A DNA stretch of 64,000 nucleotides from a bacterium UBP2_UBA5202 (GTDB lineage Bacteria; Edwardsbacteria; AC1; EtOH8). Position 1 is the stretch's first letter; every line of letters begins with the position of its first letter. Under the pieces are notes generated by a model that ran no database searches, was not told the origin of the DNA, and saw nothing but the letters and a program-made list of their open reading frames with translations. The stretch lies in NCBI GenBank assembly GCA_002412795.1, contig DHVS01000038.1, positions 135,078 through 199,077 on the forward strand, given 5' to 3'. Position numbers and translations under genes: made by a program. This document shows positions 15,164 through 23,715 of the stretch, in pieces.

Positions 15164-16780
15164 ATGAAAAAGGCGATATCCCTAGTTCTTTTCTGCTTGC
15201 TGATGTCCGGTTCTGCTATTGCCGCCGGAAAGAAGACCACCATCTCGGTGATGGACCTGAACACCACCTCGGGGCTTGCCCCCAAGGAAATGGCCCTGCT
15301 GACCGACAAACTGCTGAACAGCCTGGTGGAATACCGGGTCTTTGAGGTGGTGGAGCGTTCCAAGCGCGACGAGATCCTTAAGGAGCAGGGCTTTCAGATG
15401 ACCGGGGCCTGCGACCAGACCTCCTGCCTGGTGGAAGCCGGGCAGCTTTTAGGCGCCCAGAAGATGATAGGCGGGACCATCGGCAAGCTGGGCAGCGTCT
15501 ATGCCATCGAGCTGCGGATGCTGGATATCCAGACCGGGGGCATTGACCTCTCCTTTTCCCGCAATTACGGAAAGATCGCCGACCTTTTGAGCGCCATGAA
15601 GGAAGCGGCCGAGATATTTTCATCCTGGAAACCGGGGGCCGGCCAGTCGTCCAAACCGGGCGGGCTGTTCGTGATCACCGAGCCCGACGGGGCCAAGATA
15701 CTGGTGGACGGCCAGGAACAAACCGGCCGGACACCGGGCCTGATCTACCCCCTGTCCGAGGGCCTGCATCAGATCTCCCTGGTCAAGGAAGGGTACAGCC
15801 TGTTCTCCACCAGCCGGCTGGTCAGCATCGGAAAAGTGGACACGGTAAGCGCGCCGCTGATGAGTCTGGCCGGAAAGCTGAAGATCAAGGCCGATCCGGC
15901 CGGGGCCAAGCTGTATTTGAACAAAAAATACCAGGGAATCGTAAACGAGCAGGGTTTAACCATTGAAGACCTGACGGACTCGCTGTACAAAATAAAGGCT
16001 GTTAAATGGGGTTATAAAACCTATAATGCGAAATTAGTTCCCACACCCGGACGGGAGACAAAGGTAGACGCCAGAATGCCGCTGAGACGCTGGAAGATGA
16101 TACCTTTTTCAATTGATTATATTAAAAGCTTGTCCGCCACAACCGATGATTCTTACACAATGGAAGTGTATCCCTCGACCTCGGCCACCACAGTTACCAA
16201 TGCTGATTTTGTTGGCAGCGGGTTTGGGGGTACTGCGGGGGTTGGTTTTGCCATCAACCGGAATATAACCCTGGGGCTTTTGTACCAGTTCCGGGTCTAT
16301 CCCGGGGCAATTGAAAAGGAAAATCACATATCACAGGCAGGAGATACCACGCAGATATATGAGCAACTGCACATCAATTTTCTCTCCCATTCGCCGATCC
16401 TAATGTTGACTGTTTCGGTGCCTTGGGGCCGGCTGGAGCCCTACGGCGAGATCCGGTATGGTGGGCTTTCGGCTAAATCCGAGGTGGAGTGCCGTCGTGA
16501 TAGTTTGTTTGGCAATTCTACCCAAAGTTGGACAGTCGTAAGTTCAGACACAGTAAAAACGGATTCAAAAATCGGCTACAAAACCATCCAGGTCGGCGGC
16601 GGTATATTGTGCTGGCTGCGGCCGGATCGGGAAGCCCTACGGGTTTATTGGATGTACAGCAATGACAAGTTCACAGAGTTCTCTTTGCCGGAAGATCCCA
16701 CCTTTCCCTGGGTGGTTGGAGATGCGAACCTGTCTTCTTCTGGCTTGATGTTTGGCTGGGGTTTAACGGTTCACTTTTAG
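15164..16780 (+). CDS. Secreted CsgG-like/PEGA protein with barrel-like C-terminus
   Basis: 538 residues. A clear signal peptide (MKKAISLVLFCLLMSGSAIA, cut before AGKK), then a CsgG/curli-assembly-like domain (about 25-165: ISVMDLNTTSGL, FEVVERSKRDEILKEQ, AGQLLGAQKMIGGTIGKLG), two PEGA-like repeats (about 172-245 and 247-310: FVITEPDGAKILVDG, LKIKADPAGAKLYLN) and a C-terminal region of alternating strands ending GWGLTVHF with terminal Phe, like outer-membrane barrels. The first domain family senses or assembles envelope structures. Start at 15164 has AAAGGAG; an in-frame upstream start would overlap valS and break the signal peptide. Function beyond envelope location is unknown. Confidence 0.82.
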   Translation: MKKAISLVLFCLLMSGSAIAAGKKTTISVMDLNTTSGLAPKEMALLTDKLLNSLVEYRVFEVVERSKRDEILKEQGFQMTGACDQTSCLVEAGQLLGAQKMIGGTIGKLGSVYAIELRMLDIQTGGIDLSFSRNYGKIADLLSAMKEAAEIFSSWKPGAGQSSKPGGLFVITEPDGAKILVDGQEQTGRTPGLIYPLSEGLHQISLVKEGYSLFSTSRLVSIGKVDTVSAPLMSLAGKLKIKADPAGAKLYLNKKYQGIVNEQGLTIEDLTDSLYKIKAVKWGYKTYNAKLVPTPGRETKVDARMPLRRWKMIPFSIDYIKSLSATTDDSYTMEVYPSTSATTVTNADFVGSGFGGTAGVGFAINRNITLGLLYQFRVYPGAIEKENHISQAGDTTQIYEQLHINFLSHSPILMLTVSVPWGRLEPYGEIRYGGLSAKSEVECRRDSLFGNSTQSWTVVSSDTVKTDSKIGYKTIQVGGGILCWLRPDREALRVYWMYSNDKFTEFSLPEDPTFPWVVGDANLSSSGLMFGWGLTVHF

Positions 16781-16802
16781 AACAGCATTTGCCGCATAAC
16801 AG

Positions 16803-16834
16803 AAAAGCCCCGATGAAAATTTCATCGGGGCTTT
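16803..16834. terminator. Bidirectional rho-independent terminator
   Basis: AAAAGCCCCGATGAAA with its complement TTTCATCGGGGCTTT, shared by the converging genes at 15164-16780 (+) and 16854-17510 (-). Confidence 0.9.
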
Positions 16835-16853
16835 GTGCTTGGGTCAAACCCAA

Positions 16854-17510
16854 CTATTCCATTATAGCCGGCTTTGGGTCGGCCGTCAGCAATTTTTCCG
16901 ACAGCCACTTGAAAACAAAGGCCAGGCCGTTCCAGACATGCAGTGAGAACAGGGCCAGAAACAAGCCCAGGACCATGAATATCAAGGCTTGGGGTAAGTC
17001 CAGCGCCAGGCCGTGGCCGATGTCCACGTTCACATTCTGGTAAATGAAGGGAATGGAGATGAAAACCAAGCTGATTACTCCCAGCACTATCAGCAGAATA
17101 AAGGCCAGCAGGCCCAAAGGGAATTTCAGGAACAGGTAGCCCAGACCCTTCCAGGTCAAGGAACTTGACAGCCTGGCCCGGAACCAGCGCCAGGCATTCT
17201 GGCCGGCAGACCAATGCAGGACGGCCTCAGGCTGGATCCGGGCTCCCAGCAGGCGGCGCGACTGGAAGCGTTCAAACTTCACAAACTGCCGCCAGGCCAG
17301 CAGGGTCAGTACCAGCAGGGGCAGCCCGATGATCAAAACATAAAGCCCCACCCCCAGCGATATACCCACCGTCAAAAAGACGAAATAAAGCAGTCCCAGG
17401 GGAAAGGCCAGCATTAGGTACAGTATGTTGGCGTAGGTGCGCCCCCGGAATGCCACCCCGAAGATGTTCTTTAAGGCCGCAGCCAGCTTTGATCCAAACG
17501 TGGTGCTCAT
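16854..17510 (-). CDS. Stand-alone 'Sensor' domain membrane protein
   Basis: 218 residues with four to five hydrophobic helices: an N-terminal pair around ILYLMLAFPLGLLYFVFLTV and VLIIGLPLLVLTLLAW, a soluble middle part with several Trp, then FPLGLLAFILLIVLGVISLV and ALIFMVLGLFLALFSLH. The pattern PLGLLYFV...GLGLYVLIIGLPLL matches the putative sensor domain (PF13796) normally fused to histidine kinases, but here no kinase domain follows and no two-component gene is directly attached. Ribosome site AGGAGTTTACTGAA. A membrane-bound sensor or accessory protein; the ligand is unknown. Confidence 0.7.
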   Translation of the reverse strand: MSTTFGSKLAAALKNIFGVAFRGRTYANILYLMLAFPLGLLYFVFLTVGISLGVGLYVLIIGLPLLVLTLLAWRQFVKFERFQSRRLLGARIQPEAVLHWSAGQNAWRWFRARLSSSLTWKGLGYLFLKFPLGLLAFILLIVLGVISLVFISIPFIYQNVNVDIGHGLALDLPQALIFMVLGLFLALFSLHVWNGLAFVFKWLSEKLLTADPKPAIME

Positions 17511-17666
17511 TTCAGTAAACTCCTAAAAGTGTTGGTTATTAGGGAATACGGAAGAGTGATCAAAATTGTTTCAGGAATCTGAGCAATAGATATAGTCCCA
17601 AACCCTGATGGTCAGCGACCCGGTATATCGCTTGTTTTTAAATTAATTTTATGCTATCTTTAGGAT

Positions 17667-19076
17667 ATGTCTAAAAGCCTGGGAAAATACGCCAGCCCAA
17701 ATGACTGGCTCGATGCCTTATGGCATATACGGGTGGAAAGGCTGTCAATCGCCAATCTTTTGGGCGACCGCAAACTGGAACGCGGCGAACTGGAATTCCT
17801 GGAGACCTGGTCAACCCATTTGAACCAGGAAGACCGGTCGTTGCAGCTATTGGAGTCCCGGCTGCGCTACCTGCTGGATACCGGGGACATCAGTTCCGCC
17901 GAGGCCGAAGCCGACCGGCTGGTGGGCATGTCAAAAGAAGCCGGGAAAAAGGCCTTCATCCGCCGGGCCTGCGGTTGGCGGGCGGTGGTCTACCGGGAAC
18001 AGAGCCGGTATTCCAAGGCCATCGCCGATTTTGAAACGGCCGAAGAATTTGCCGAGAACGAACTGCAGTTGATGGAGATCTGGCTGGACAAGGGCATGAC
18101 CCTGGTTTATGCCAACCGATACGAAGAGGCCGAAAAGATGCTGAGGGGGGTTGTAAGCATCGCCCAAAAATATAACGACATCAACAGCCAGGGAACCGCC
18201 TGGAACAATCTGGGGATCTGCTATGGCCAGCAGCGCAAAAGTTTTCCGGCCATCGAAGCCTACGACCGGGCCATAGCGCTTTACCAGCAGACTGGCTACA
18301 AACTGGGCAGCGCCATGGCTAGCGGCAACCTCTCTGAGATCTATTTAAGCAGAGGGCAATTGGACAAGGCCCTGGAACTGTCACGGCAATGCCAGAAACT
18401 GGGAGAAGAGTCCGAGGACGTGATCAGCATCGCCCTGGGGCAGGATATTGAGGGGAGGGCGCTGGCCGAATTGGAGGAATTTTCCGCCGCCGCCGCTTGT
18501 TTTGAAAAAAGTTTTCACACATTCAGACAAGTCGATGATGTGGTCTCCCAGGCGATGTGCGGATGCCATCTGGTGCTGTGTCTGATAAACTCGGGTCGGA
18601 TAGAAGCCGCCGGGGAATTTATTCTCCGGCTGGAAAAGTTGTTTTCAGAAGAACCGGGTTTGGATCGGGATATGCTGAACACCAAAGCGGCCCTGCTGGC
18701 CGCCGGGGGAAGCCCGGGCCAGGCCCGGCAGCTGCTGGAAGAGGCGCTGGCAGATAAAAAAAACCGTGACCGTGACATGTCCCCGGTGCTTCTCCATTTG
18801 GGCCAATTGTACAGCCGGCAGGGGGACCTTCACCGAGCCGGGGAAATGATGGCCATTATGCAAAACCTCCCCGGAGATCAGCTGACCAACTTGTTCAAGG
18901 TCAAGATGCATTCGGCAGGATGGAGTTTATGGTCCGGCTGCGGCGAGGCGGAAAAGGCCAGGGAGCAGAAAAACAAAGGGTTGGCGCTGTTGGAGGAGAT
19001 GGCTGGCTCATACACCGACCGGGGCATTTGGGAAAAGTACTGCCGGAAAAAAGAGGTCCGGGCGCTGTTGGAATGA
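17667..19076 (+). CDS. Tetratricopeptide repeat protein upstream of two-component pair
   Basis: 469 residues, helical throughout, with recognisable TPR units in the centre (YEEAEKMLRGVVSIAQKYND, FPAIEAYDRAIALYQQTGY, LDKALELSRQCQKLGEES) and at the end (GDLHRAGEMMAIM). No signal peptide. It resembles the TPR proteins at 9482 and 32934 in build. A possible promoter TTGTTT, 17 nt, TATCTT ends six bases before the ATG, so translation could be leaderless, although AGGAT is also present. The NarX-like kinase gene begins 34 bases after its stop, so it may be a co-transcribed accessory protein of that signalling pair. Confidence 0.87.
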   Translation: MSKSLGKYASPNDWLDALWHIRVERLSIANLLGDRKLERGELEFLETWSTHLNQEDRSLQLLESRLRYLLDTGDISSAEAEADRLVGMSKEAGKKAFIRRACGWRAVVYREQSRYSKAIADFETAEEFAENELQLMEIWLDKGMTLVYANRYEEAEKMLRGVVSIAQKYNDINSQGTAWNNLGICYGQQRKSFPAIEAYDRAIALYQQTGYKLGSAMASGNLSEIYLSRGQLDKALELSRQCQKLGEESEDVISIALGQDIEGRALAELEEFSAAAACFEKSFHTFRQVDDVVSQAMCGCHLVLCLINSGRIEAAGEFILRLEKLFSEEPGLDRDMLNTKAALLAAGGSPGQARQLLEEALADKKNRDRDMSPVLLHLGQLYSRQGDLHRAGEMMAIMQNLPGDQLTNLFKVKMHSAGWSLWSGCGEAEKAREQKNKGLALLEEMAGSYTDRGIWEKYCRKKEVRALLE

Positions 19077-19110
19077 CGGGGAGTTCCAAACTCAAACCCA
19101 AAACAGGAAA

Positions 19111-20346
19111 ATGGATCAGATGTTAAAATCCCCCCAAATAAACGGGAAGGACCGGCTTCGCTGGCAGCTGGGAGAGAGGGTCAAGGAACTGACCGCCCTG
19201 CACCGCACCGCCTTGATCTTGAACAACTCCCAACGCTCACCGGCCCACACCCTTCGGAGCCTGGCCCAGGCCATTGCCAGGGCCTGGCAGTTTTCTGAGG
19301 TGGCGGCGGTAAAAATCACCTGGGCCGGAAAAAACTACCCTTCGAATGGATATAGAAAAACCAGATGGAGCCAAAAGGCCGACATCAAGGTAGCCCCCGG
19401 ACGGGCGGGATCGATAGAGGTCTGTTATCTGAAACCCCGGCCCCCCGCTTACCGGGGGCCGTTCCTGAAGGAAGAGGTGCTGCTGCTCAATTCCCTGACC
19501 GTGATGATAAAAACATATCTCCAAAACGCGGTATACCAGGAACACCAGGCCAAAGCCAAGGAGGTGCTGAAATGGCAGATAAGAAAACGGACCGGGGATT
19601 TGACCAACGCCAATGCCAGCCTGCGCCGGGAGCTGGCCCTGGGGCGCCGCCGGGAGAGGCAGATCAAGGCCTACCAGGAACAACTGAAAAGCCTGGCGGA
19701 GAAATTGTCCACTGCCGAGGAACGGGAGCGCCGGGAGATAGCCACCGACCTGCACGATCATATCGGACAGGGACTGGCCATGATAAAACTTAAACTGCAG
19801 ACAATGCAGGGCCAGACCGGACACATCGGCCTGGGGCGGGAGATCGAAGAGATCAAGGAATTGTCCCAGCAGGCTATCAAATATATCAGGGGCCTGATAT
19901 TTGAACTCAGCCCGCTGGTGGTATACGAACTGGGCTTTGGCGCAGCCCTGCAATGGTTGGCCGACCATTACTGGCAGAAATACAAGATGAGAGTGGTCAT
20001 CAGAACTACCGGCCGGTCCAGGGCTCTGGGGGAGGACCTGAGGATCCTGCTGTTCAAGTCGGTGCAGGAACTGTTGATCAATTCCGTCAAGCACGGCCGG
20101 GCCACCCGGGCCGAGGTCATCGTCCGCTGGGTTCCCCAACGTCTGGATATCAAGGTCAGAGATCACGGGACCGGCTTCGGCCGGGTCACCAACGGGGAGT
20201 TCAAGCCGGATCTGAAAAGTTTCGGGCTGTTCAACCTGAAGGAGAGGATCGTTCAGTACGGCGGGCAACTGACGGTCAACAGCCGGCCGGGGCAGGGGGC
20301 CCTGGTAACAATAAGCGTGGCAACCAAACCGGGAGCAAAAAAATGA
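19111..20346 (+). CDS. NarX-type sensor histidine kinase (HisKA_3)
   Basis: 411 residues. The N-terminal ~150 residues look like a degenerate GAF-type input domain (AQAIARAWQFSEVAAVKITW ... KEEVLLLNSLTVMIKTYL); a coiled coil follows, then the HisKA_3 dimerisation/acceptor region ERREIATDLHDHIGQGLAMI (His215) and an HATPase_c domain with the N-box LLINSVKHGRATRAEV and DHGTGFG. No membrane helices, so a cytoplasmic sensor. Stop codon overlaps the start of the response regulator (ATGA), the normal arrangement for NarX/NarL-type pairs. The signal is unknown. Confidence 0.93.
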   Translation: MDQMLKSPQINGKDRLRWQLGERVKELTALHRTALILNNSQRSPAHTLRSLAQAIARAWQFSEVAAVKITWAGKNYPSNGYRKTRWSQKADIKVAPGRAGSIEVCYLKPRPPAYRGPFLKEEVLLLNSLTVMIKTYLQNAVYQEHQAKAKEVLKWQIRKRTGDLTNANASLRRELALGRRRERQIKAYQEQLKSLAEKLSTAEERERREIATDLHDHIGQGLAMIKLKLQTMQGQTGHIGLGREIEEIKELSQQAIKYIRGLIFELSPLVVYELGFGAALQWLADHYWQKYKMRVVIRTTGRSRALGEDLRILLFKSVQELLINSVKHGRATRAEVIVRWVPQRLDIKVRDHGTGFGRVTNGEFKPDLKSFGLFNLKERIVQYGGQLTVNSRPGQGALVTISVATKPGAKK

Positions 20347-20990
20347 ATGCCAAGATAATCGTGGCCGATGATCACCGGATGGTGCGGGAGGGCCTGCGAT
20401 CCCTGATCGAGCGCCAACCGGGCTTAAGCGTCATCGCCGAGGCCCGGGACGGGGCCGAAGCGGTCAGCCTGACCAAGAAGCACCGGCCGGAGCTGGTGGT
20501 GATGGACATTTCCATGCCCAACCTCAATGGCTTGGAAGCCATCCGCCTGATCCGGACCGAAAAGAACAAGACCAGGATCATAGTGCTCTCGATGCATGCC
20601 GACCGGCGCTATGTGGCCGAGGCCTTCAAGGCCGGAGCCGAAGGTTATCTGCTCAAGGATTCGGCCTTTGGCGAGCTGACCCAGGCCATCAAGACCGTGC
20701 TTCAGGGAAAGCGCTTCCTCAGCCCCTCCATCGCCGACCTGCTGATAGACGGATACCTGACCCGGGAGGACCAGACCCAGCCCAGCGCCTACAACCTTCT
20801 TTCGGTGCGGGAACGGGAAGTGTTGCAGATGATGGCCGAAGGCCAGGCCACCAAGCAGATCGCCAAGGTACTGAACCTCAGCATCAAGACCATCGAAACC
20901 TACCGCAAGCAGATCATGGATAAGCTCAACCTTCACAGCATCGCCCAGCTTACCAAATACGCCATCCGCGAAGGGCTGACAGACCTCTGA
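20343..20990 (+). CDS. NarL/FixJ-type response regulator (REC-LuxR HTH)
   Basis: 215 residues: receiver (VADDHRMVREGL, acceptor Asp in LVVMDISMPNLNG, Lys in GYLLKDS) and a C-terminal LuxR-type helix-turn-helix (LSVREREVLQMMAEGQATKQIAKVLNLSIKTIETYRKQIMDKL). The ATG overlaps the kinase stop by 4 nt, with GGGAG upstream, so the two are translationally coupled; a longer frame reading back into the kinase gene is not used. Its targets are unknown; the convergent context offers only the TPR gene upstream and gdhA downstream (148-nt gap). Confidence 0.95.
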   Translation: MNAKIIVADDHRMVREGLRSLIERQPGLSVIAEARDGAEAVSLTKKHRPELVVMDISMPNLNGLEAIRLIRTEKNKTRIIVLSMHADRRYVAEAFKAGAEGYLLKDSAFGELTQAIKTVLQGKRFLSPSIADLLIDGYLTREDQTQPSAYNLLSVREREVLQMMAEGQATKQIAKVLNLSIKTIETYRKQIMDKLNLHSIAQLTKYAIREGLTDL

Positions 20991-21137
20991 TCTCGCCACA
21001 TTCGGCCTCTCAGGGAAATCGAAGTTAAATTCGGGTTTTCCCTGATAGCGTCAACCTGACTTCCGTAGTAACCTTGAATGTGGAGAAACGAAGCTTAATC
21101 ATACAACCCCAAACAACCATAACGCAAGGAGACATTC

Positions 21138-22496
21138 ATGTCCCACATCACCGACGTGATCGCCAAGGTCAAGGGAAAGAATCCGGGAGAGCCGGAGTTC
21201 CACCAAGCGGTAGAAGAGGTCATGAAAACCCTGGAGCCCACCGTGGCCAAGCATCCCGAGTTCGTCAAATGGAAGATCTACGAACGGATCTGCGAGCCGG
21301 ACCGGGTAGTTATGTTTAGGGTGCCCTGGGTGGACGACAAGGGCGAGGTCCAGGTCAACAAGGGTTTCCGGGTCCAGTTCAACAACGCCATCGGGCCCTA
21401 CAAGGGCGGCCTGCGCTTCCATCCCTCGGTCAACCTGGGCATCATCAAGTTTTTGGGCTTCGAGCAGATATTCAAGAACAGCCTGACCACTCTGGCCATG
21501 GGCGGCGGCAAGGGCGGCTCGGACTTTGACCCCAAGGGCAAGAGCGACCTGGAGGTGATGAAGTTCACCCAGTCCTTCATGCGCGAATTGTTCCGCCACA
21601 TCGGAGCCGACGTGGACGTGCCGGCCGGTGACATCGGAGTGGGCGGCCGGGAGATCGGCTTTATGTACGGTTATTATAAGAAGATTCGCAACGAGTTCAC
21701 CGGCGTGCTGACCGGCCGGGCCCGGGAGTACGGCGGATCGCTGATCAGGCCCGAGGCCACCGGCTACGGCGCGGTCTATTTCGGGGCCGAAATGCTGGCC
21801 ACCCGCAAGAAGGACTACAAGGGGCTGCGCTGCCTGGTCTCCGGCAAGGGCAACGTCTCCCAGTATACCATAGAGAAGATCACCCAGCTGGGCGGCAAGG
21901 CCCTGTCCATCTGCGATTCCGGCGGAACAATCATTGACGAGGAAGGCATCGATGCCGAGAAGCTGAAATTCATCATGGAGTTGGAGAACGTCCGCCGGGG
22001 CCGGGCCAAGGAATACGCCGAAAAATACAAGAGCGCCAAGTATTACGAGGGCAAGAGCGTTTGGGATGTGGTCAAGGACGGCGGCCTGAAGTTCGACTGC
22101 GCCTTCCCCTCCGCCACCCAGAACGAGATCAACGAGGAGCACGCCAAGGCCATGGTCAAGAACGGCTGTTTCCTGGTCTCCGAAGGGGCCAATATGCCCT
22201 CCAACCTGGCGGCCATCAAGCATTTCCAGGAAAACAACGTGCTGTACGGCCCGGCCAAGGCGGCCAACGCCGGCGGCGTGGCCACCTCCGGCCTGGAAAT
22301 GGCCCAGCAGAGCGCCCGCTGGTACTGGGACCGCAACGAGGTCGACCAGAAGCTGCAGCGGATCATGAAGGACATCCACCAGCAGTGCCTCGATGCCTCC
22401 GAGACCTACGCCACCAAGGGCGATTATCTGGCCGGAGCCAACATCGCCGGGTTCGTCAAAGTGGCCAAGGCCATGGTGGCCCAGGGCGTGGTCTAA
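21138..22496 (+). CDS. gdhA: NADP-type glutamate dehydrogenase
   Basis: 452 residues, typical of the hexameric NADP(H)-specific class (E. coli GdhA-like). It interconverts 2-oxoglutarate plus ammonium and glutamate. Visible signatures: GFRVQFNNAIGPYKGGLRFHP with the catalytic Lys region, TLAMGGGKGGSDFDPKGKSD, DVPAGDIGVGGREIGFMYG, RPEATGYGAVYF, and the Rossmann segment CLVSGKGNVSQYTIEKI. Ribosome site AAGGAGACATTC. It is monocistronic, closed by a strong terminator at 22530-22559. A second, different glutamate dehydrogenase lies at 36660, so this copy probably serves ammonium assimilation and the other catabolism (inference from class). Confidence 0.96.
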   Translation: MSHITDVIAKVKGKNPGEPEFHQAVEEVMKTLEPTVAKHPEFVKWKIYERICEPDRVVMFRVPWVDDKGEVQVNKGFRVQFNNAIGPYKGGLRFHPSVNLGIIKFLGFEQIFKNSLTTLAMGGGKGGSDFDPKGKSDLEVMKFTQSFMRELFRHIGADVDVPAGDIGVGGREIGFMYGYYKKIRNEFTGVLTGRAREYGGSLIRPEATGYGAVYFGAEMLATRKKDYKGLRCLVSGKGNVSQYTIEKITQLGGKALSICDSGGTIIDEEGIDAEKLKFIMELENVRRGRAKEYAEKYKSAKYYEGKSVWDVVKDGGLKFDCAFPSATQNEINEEHAKAMVKNGCFLVSEGANMPSNLAAIKHFQENNVLYGPAKAANAGGVATSGLEMAQQSARWYWDRNEVDQKLQRIMKDIHQQCLDASETYATKGDYLAGANIAGFVKVAKAMVAQGVV

Positions 22497-22529
22497 ACTT
22501 TAGAACCCCGTCTTTGGTCAATGAACAAA

Positions 22530-22559
22530 CAAGAGCCCCGCAGAGATGCGGGGCTCTTG
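22530..22559 (+). terminator. Terminator of gdhA
   Basis: CAAGAGCCCCGCA-GAGA-TGCGGGGCTCTTG, 13-bp perfect stem, 33 nt after the stop. It lacks a long T-run and could act both ways. Confidence 0.75.
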
Positions 22560-22597
22560 AGTTACCGAGAAATGTTTGCCGATCTCCAAAATATCTG

Positions 22598-22626
22598 TTG
22601 ACAAATATTATTTAGAGAGATAAAAT
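22598..22626 (+). promoter_or_regulatory. Near-consensus promoter of the 33-codon gene
   Basis: TTGACA (22598-22603), 17 nt, TAAAAT (22621-22626), giving an ~86-nt leader. Confidence 0.75.
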
Positions 22627-22718
22627 TGCATAAATGGTTGCAAGGTATTCTCAAAACAAAAAACTTTGCGGCAAACGACCGCCGAAGTGAAAGATAACTT
22701 TATAAACGGAGAAGAACC

Positions 22719-22820
22719 ATGGCAAAAGATCATGACATTAAAAAAGACACCAAAAAGAAGGCCGGGAAAACCCTGATGGAAAAACGGCTGGCCAAAAAAG
22801 CCAAAAAAGCAGGAAAGTAA
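22719..22820 (+). CDS. 33-residue lysine-rich small protein
   Basis: A very short gene with complete signals: promoter at 22598, ribosome site GGAGAAGAACC, and a strong terminator at 22862. The product begins MAKDHDIKKDTKKKAGKTLM and ends EKRLAKKAKKAGK: 14 of 33 residues are Lys, with a central hydrophobic-capable turn (AGKTLMEKRLAKKAKK). Similar short Lys-rich proteins occur as unannotated or hypothetical genes in many bacteria, from memory. A nucleic-acid- or ribosome-associated role is a guess from charge only. Confidence 0.65.
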   Translation: MAKDHDIKKDTKKKAGKTLMEKRLAKKAKKAGK

Positions 22821-22861
22821 AAAATAGCTGGATCAGGGATGACTTCAGAGCCAACCAAGAC

Positions 22862-22899
22862 AAGAGCAAAGCCCCGCATTGATGCGGGGCTTTGCTCTT
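22862..22899. terminator. Terminator of the 33-codon gene
   Basis: An 18-bp perfect stem: AAGAGCAAAGCCCCGCAT / ATGCGGGGCTTTGCTCTT with a 2-nt apex. Its GCCCCGCA core repeats that of the gdhA terminator. Confidence 0.85.
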
Positions 22900-22933
22900 A
22901 TGCGGGCCTGTTCCAAAGTAAGACAAAATATAC

Positions 22934-22962
22934 TTGACTTACCATTTTGCAAATGGTATACT
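22934..22962 (+). promoter_or_regulatory. vapBC promoter with built-in operator palindrome
   Basis: TTGACT (22934-22939), 17 nt, TATACT (22957-22962). The spacer is occupied by the palindrome ACCATTT-TGC-AAATGGT (22941-22957), a likely autoregulatory site for the AbrB-type antitoxin. Confidence 0.8.
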
Positions 22963-22986
22963 TAATGGAATAAGGAGGTATCAGAC

Positions 22987-23229
22987 ATGACCACGACAGT
23001 ATTAACCACCAAGGGCCAGGTGGTGATCCCGGCGGCGATCCGCAAGCAGATGGGCATCGCCAAAGGCGCTCATTTGAGCATCGAACAGAAAGGCCGGGAA
23101 ATAGTGCTAAAGCCGGTGGACAGCGCTTTTTTTGCCGGAATCTCAGAATCCTTCAACACCAAAGGCAGGCTGACCAAGGCTTTGCTTAGGGAACGCGCCA
23201 GGGAGCGCAAACGGGAGTCGGGTAAATGA
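22987..23229 (+). CDS. vapB: AbrB/SpoVT-type antitoxin of a VapBC module
   Basis: 80 residues. Residues 1-45 are a swapped-hairpin AbrB-like DNA-binding domain (TTVLTTKGQVVIPAAIRKQMGI, KGAHLSIEQKGREIVLKPV); the C-terminal part, rich in Arg/Lys (LLRERARERKRESGK), should wrap the toxin and block its active site. Strong ribosome site AAGGAGGTATCAGAC. The stop overlaps the toxin start (ATGA). Family knowledge: such antitoxins repress their own promoter together with the toxin, and a fitting palindrome lies between -35 and -10. Confidence 0.92.
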   Translation: MTTTVLTTKGQVVIPAAIRKQMGIAKGAHLSIEQKGREIVLKPVDSAFFAGISESFNTKGRLTKALLRERARERKRESGK

Positions 23230-23624
23230 TAAAGGTGCTGGATTCATACGCCCTGCTGGCCTTTTTAGACCGTGAGCCGGGCCACGAAATAGTGGAGGCT
23301 TTGTTTTTGGAAGCGGTGGAGAGTCAAACCCAAGTAATGATGACCACCGTCAATTATGGGGAAGTATATTATATAGTACTCAGGGAACTTGGCCAGTCCA
23401 AAGCCCAGGAACTGGAGCAAGTGGTAAGCAAACTGCCCTTGAAAGTGGTGGATGCAGACTGGGTCTTGGCCCGGCTAGCCGCCCGGATAAAAGCCCGTAA
23501 AAAAATGGCCTATGCCGATTGTTTTGCGGCCGCCCTGGCCAAGCAGCACCGGGGGGAAGTAGTTACCGGTGATCCGGAGTTTAAAGAAATAGAGGAAGAT
23601 ATCAAAGTAAGATGGCTGAGATAG
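23226..23624 (+). CDS. vapC: PIN-domain ribonuclease toxin
   Basis: 132 residues with the full PIN acidic set: Asp6 (KVLDSYAL), Glu46 (VNYGEVYY), Asp98 (AYADCFAAA) and Asp116 (VTGDPEF), which bind the catalytic metal. VapC toxins cleave tRNAs or rRNA; the target here cannot be inferred. It overlaps the antitoxin stop by 4 nt. Length is normal and no lesion is visible, so the module should be functional. Confidence 0.93.
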   Translation: MIKVLDSYALLAFLDREPGHEIVEALFLEAVESQTQVMMTTVNYGEVYYIVLRELGQSKAQELEQVVSKLPLKVVDADWVLARLAARIKARKKMAYADCFAAALAKQHRGEVVTGDPEFKEIEEDIKVRWLR

Positions 23625-23715
23625 CCTTTCTTGCTGGCGCAACGTCCGGTTTTCAGATACGAACGCTTTTACAAATAAGCCCTTAACCAAAGTCTTAAAC
23701 CCCAAAAAGGCATCA

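Noticed and set aside
21099..22379. 426-codon frame antisense to gdhA
   Set aside because: Shadow of a well-supported gene, with Leu/Gly/Val/His-biased composition and no recognisable domain.
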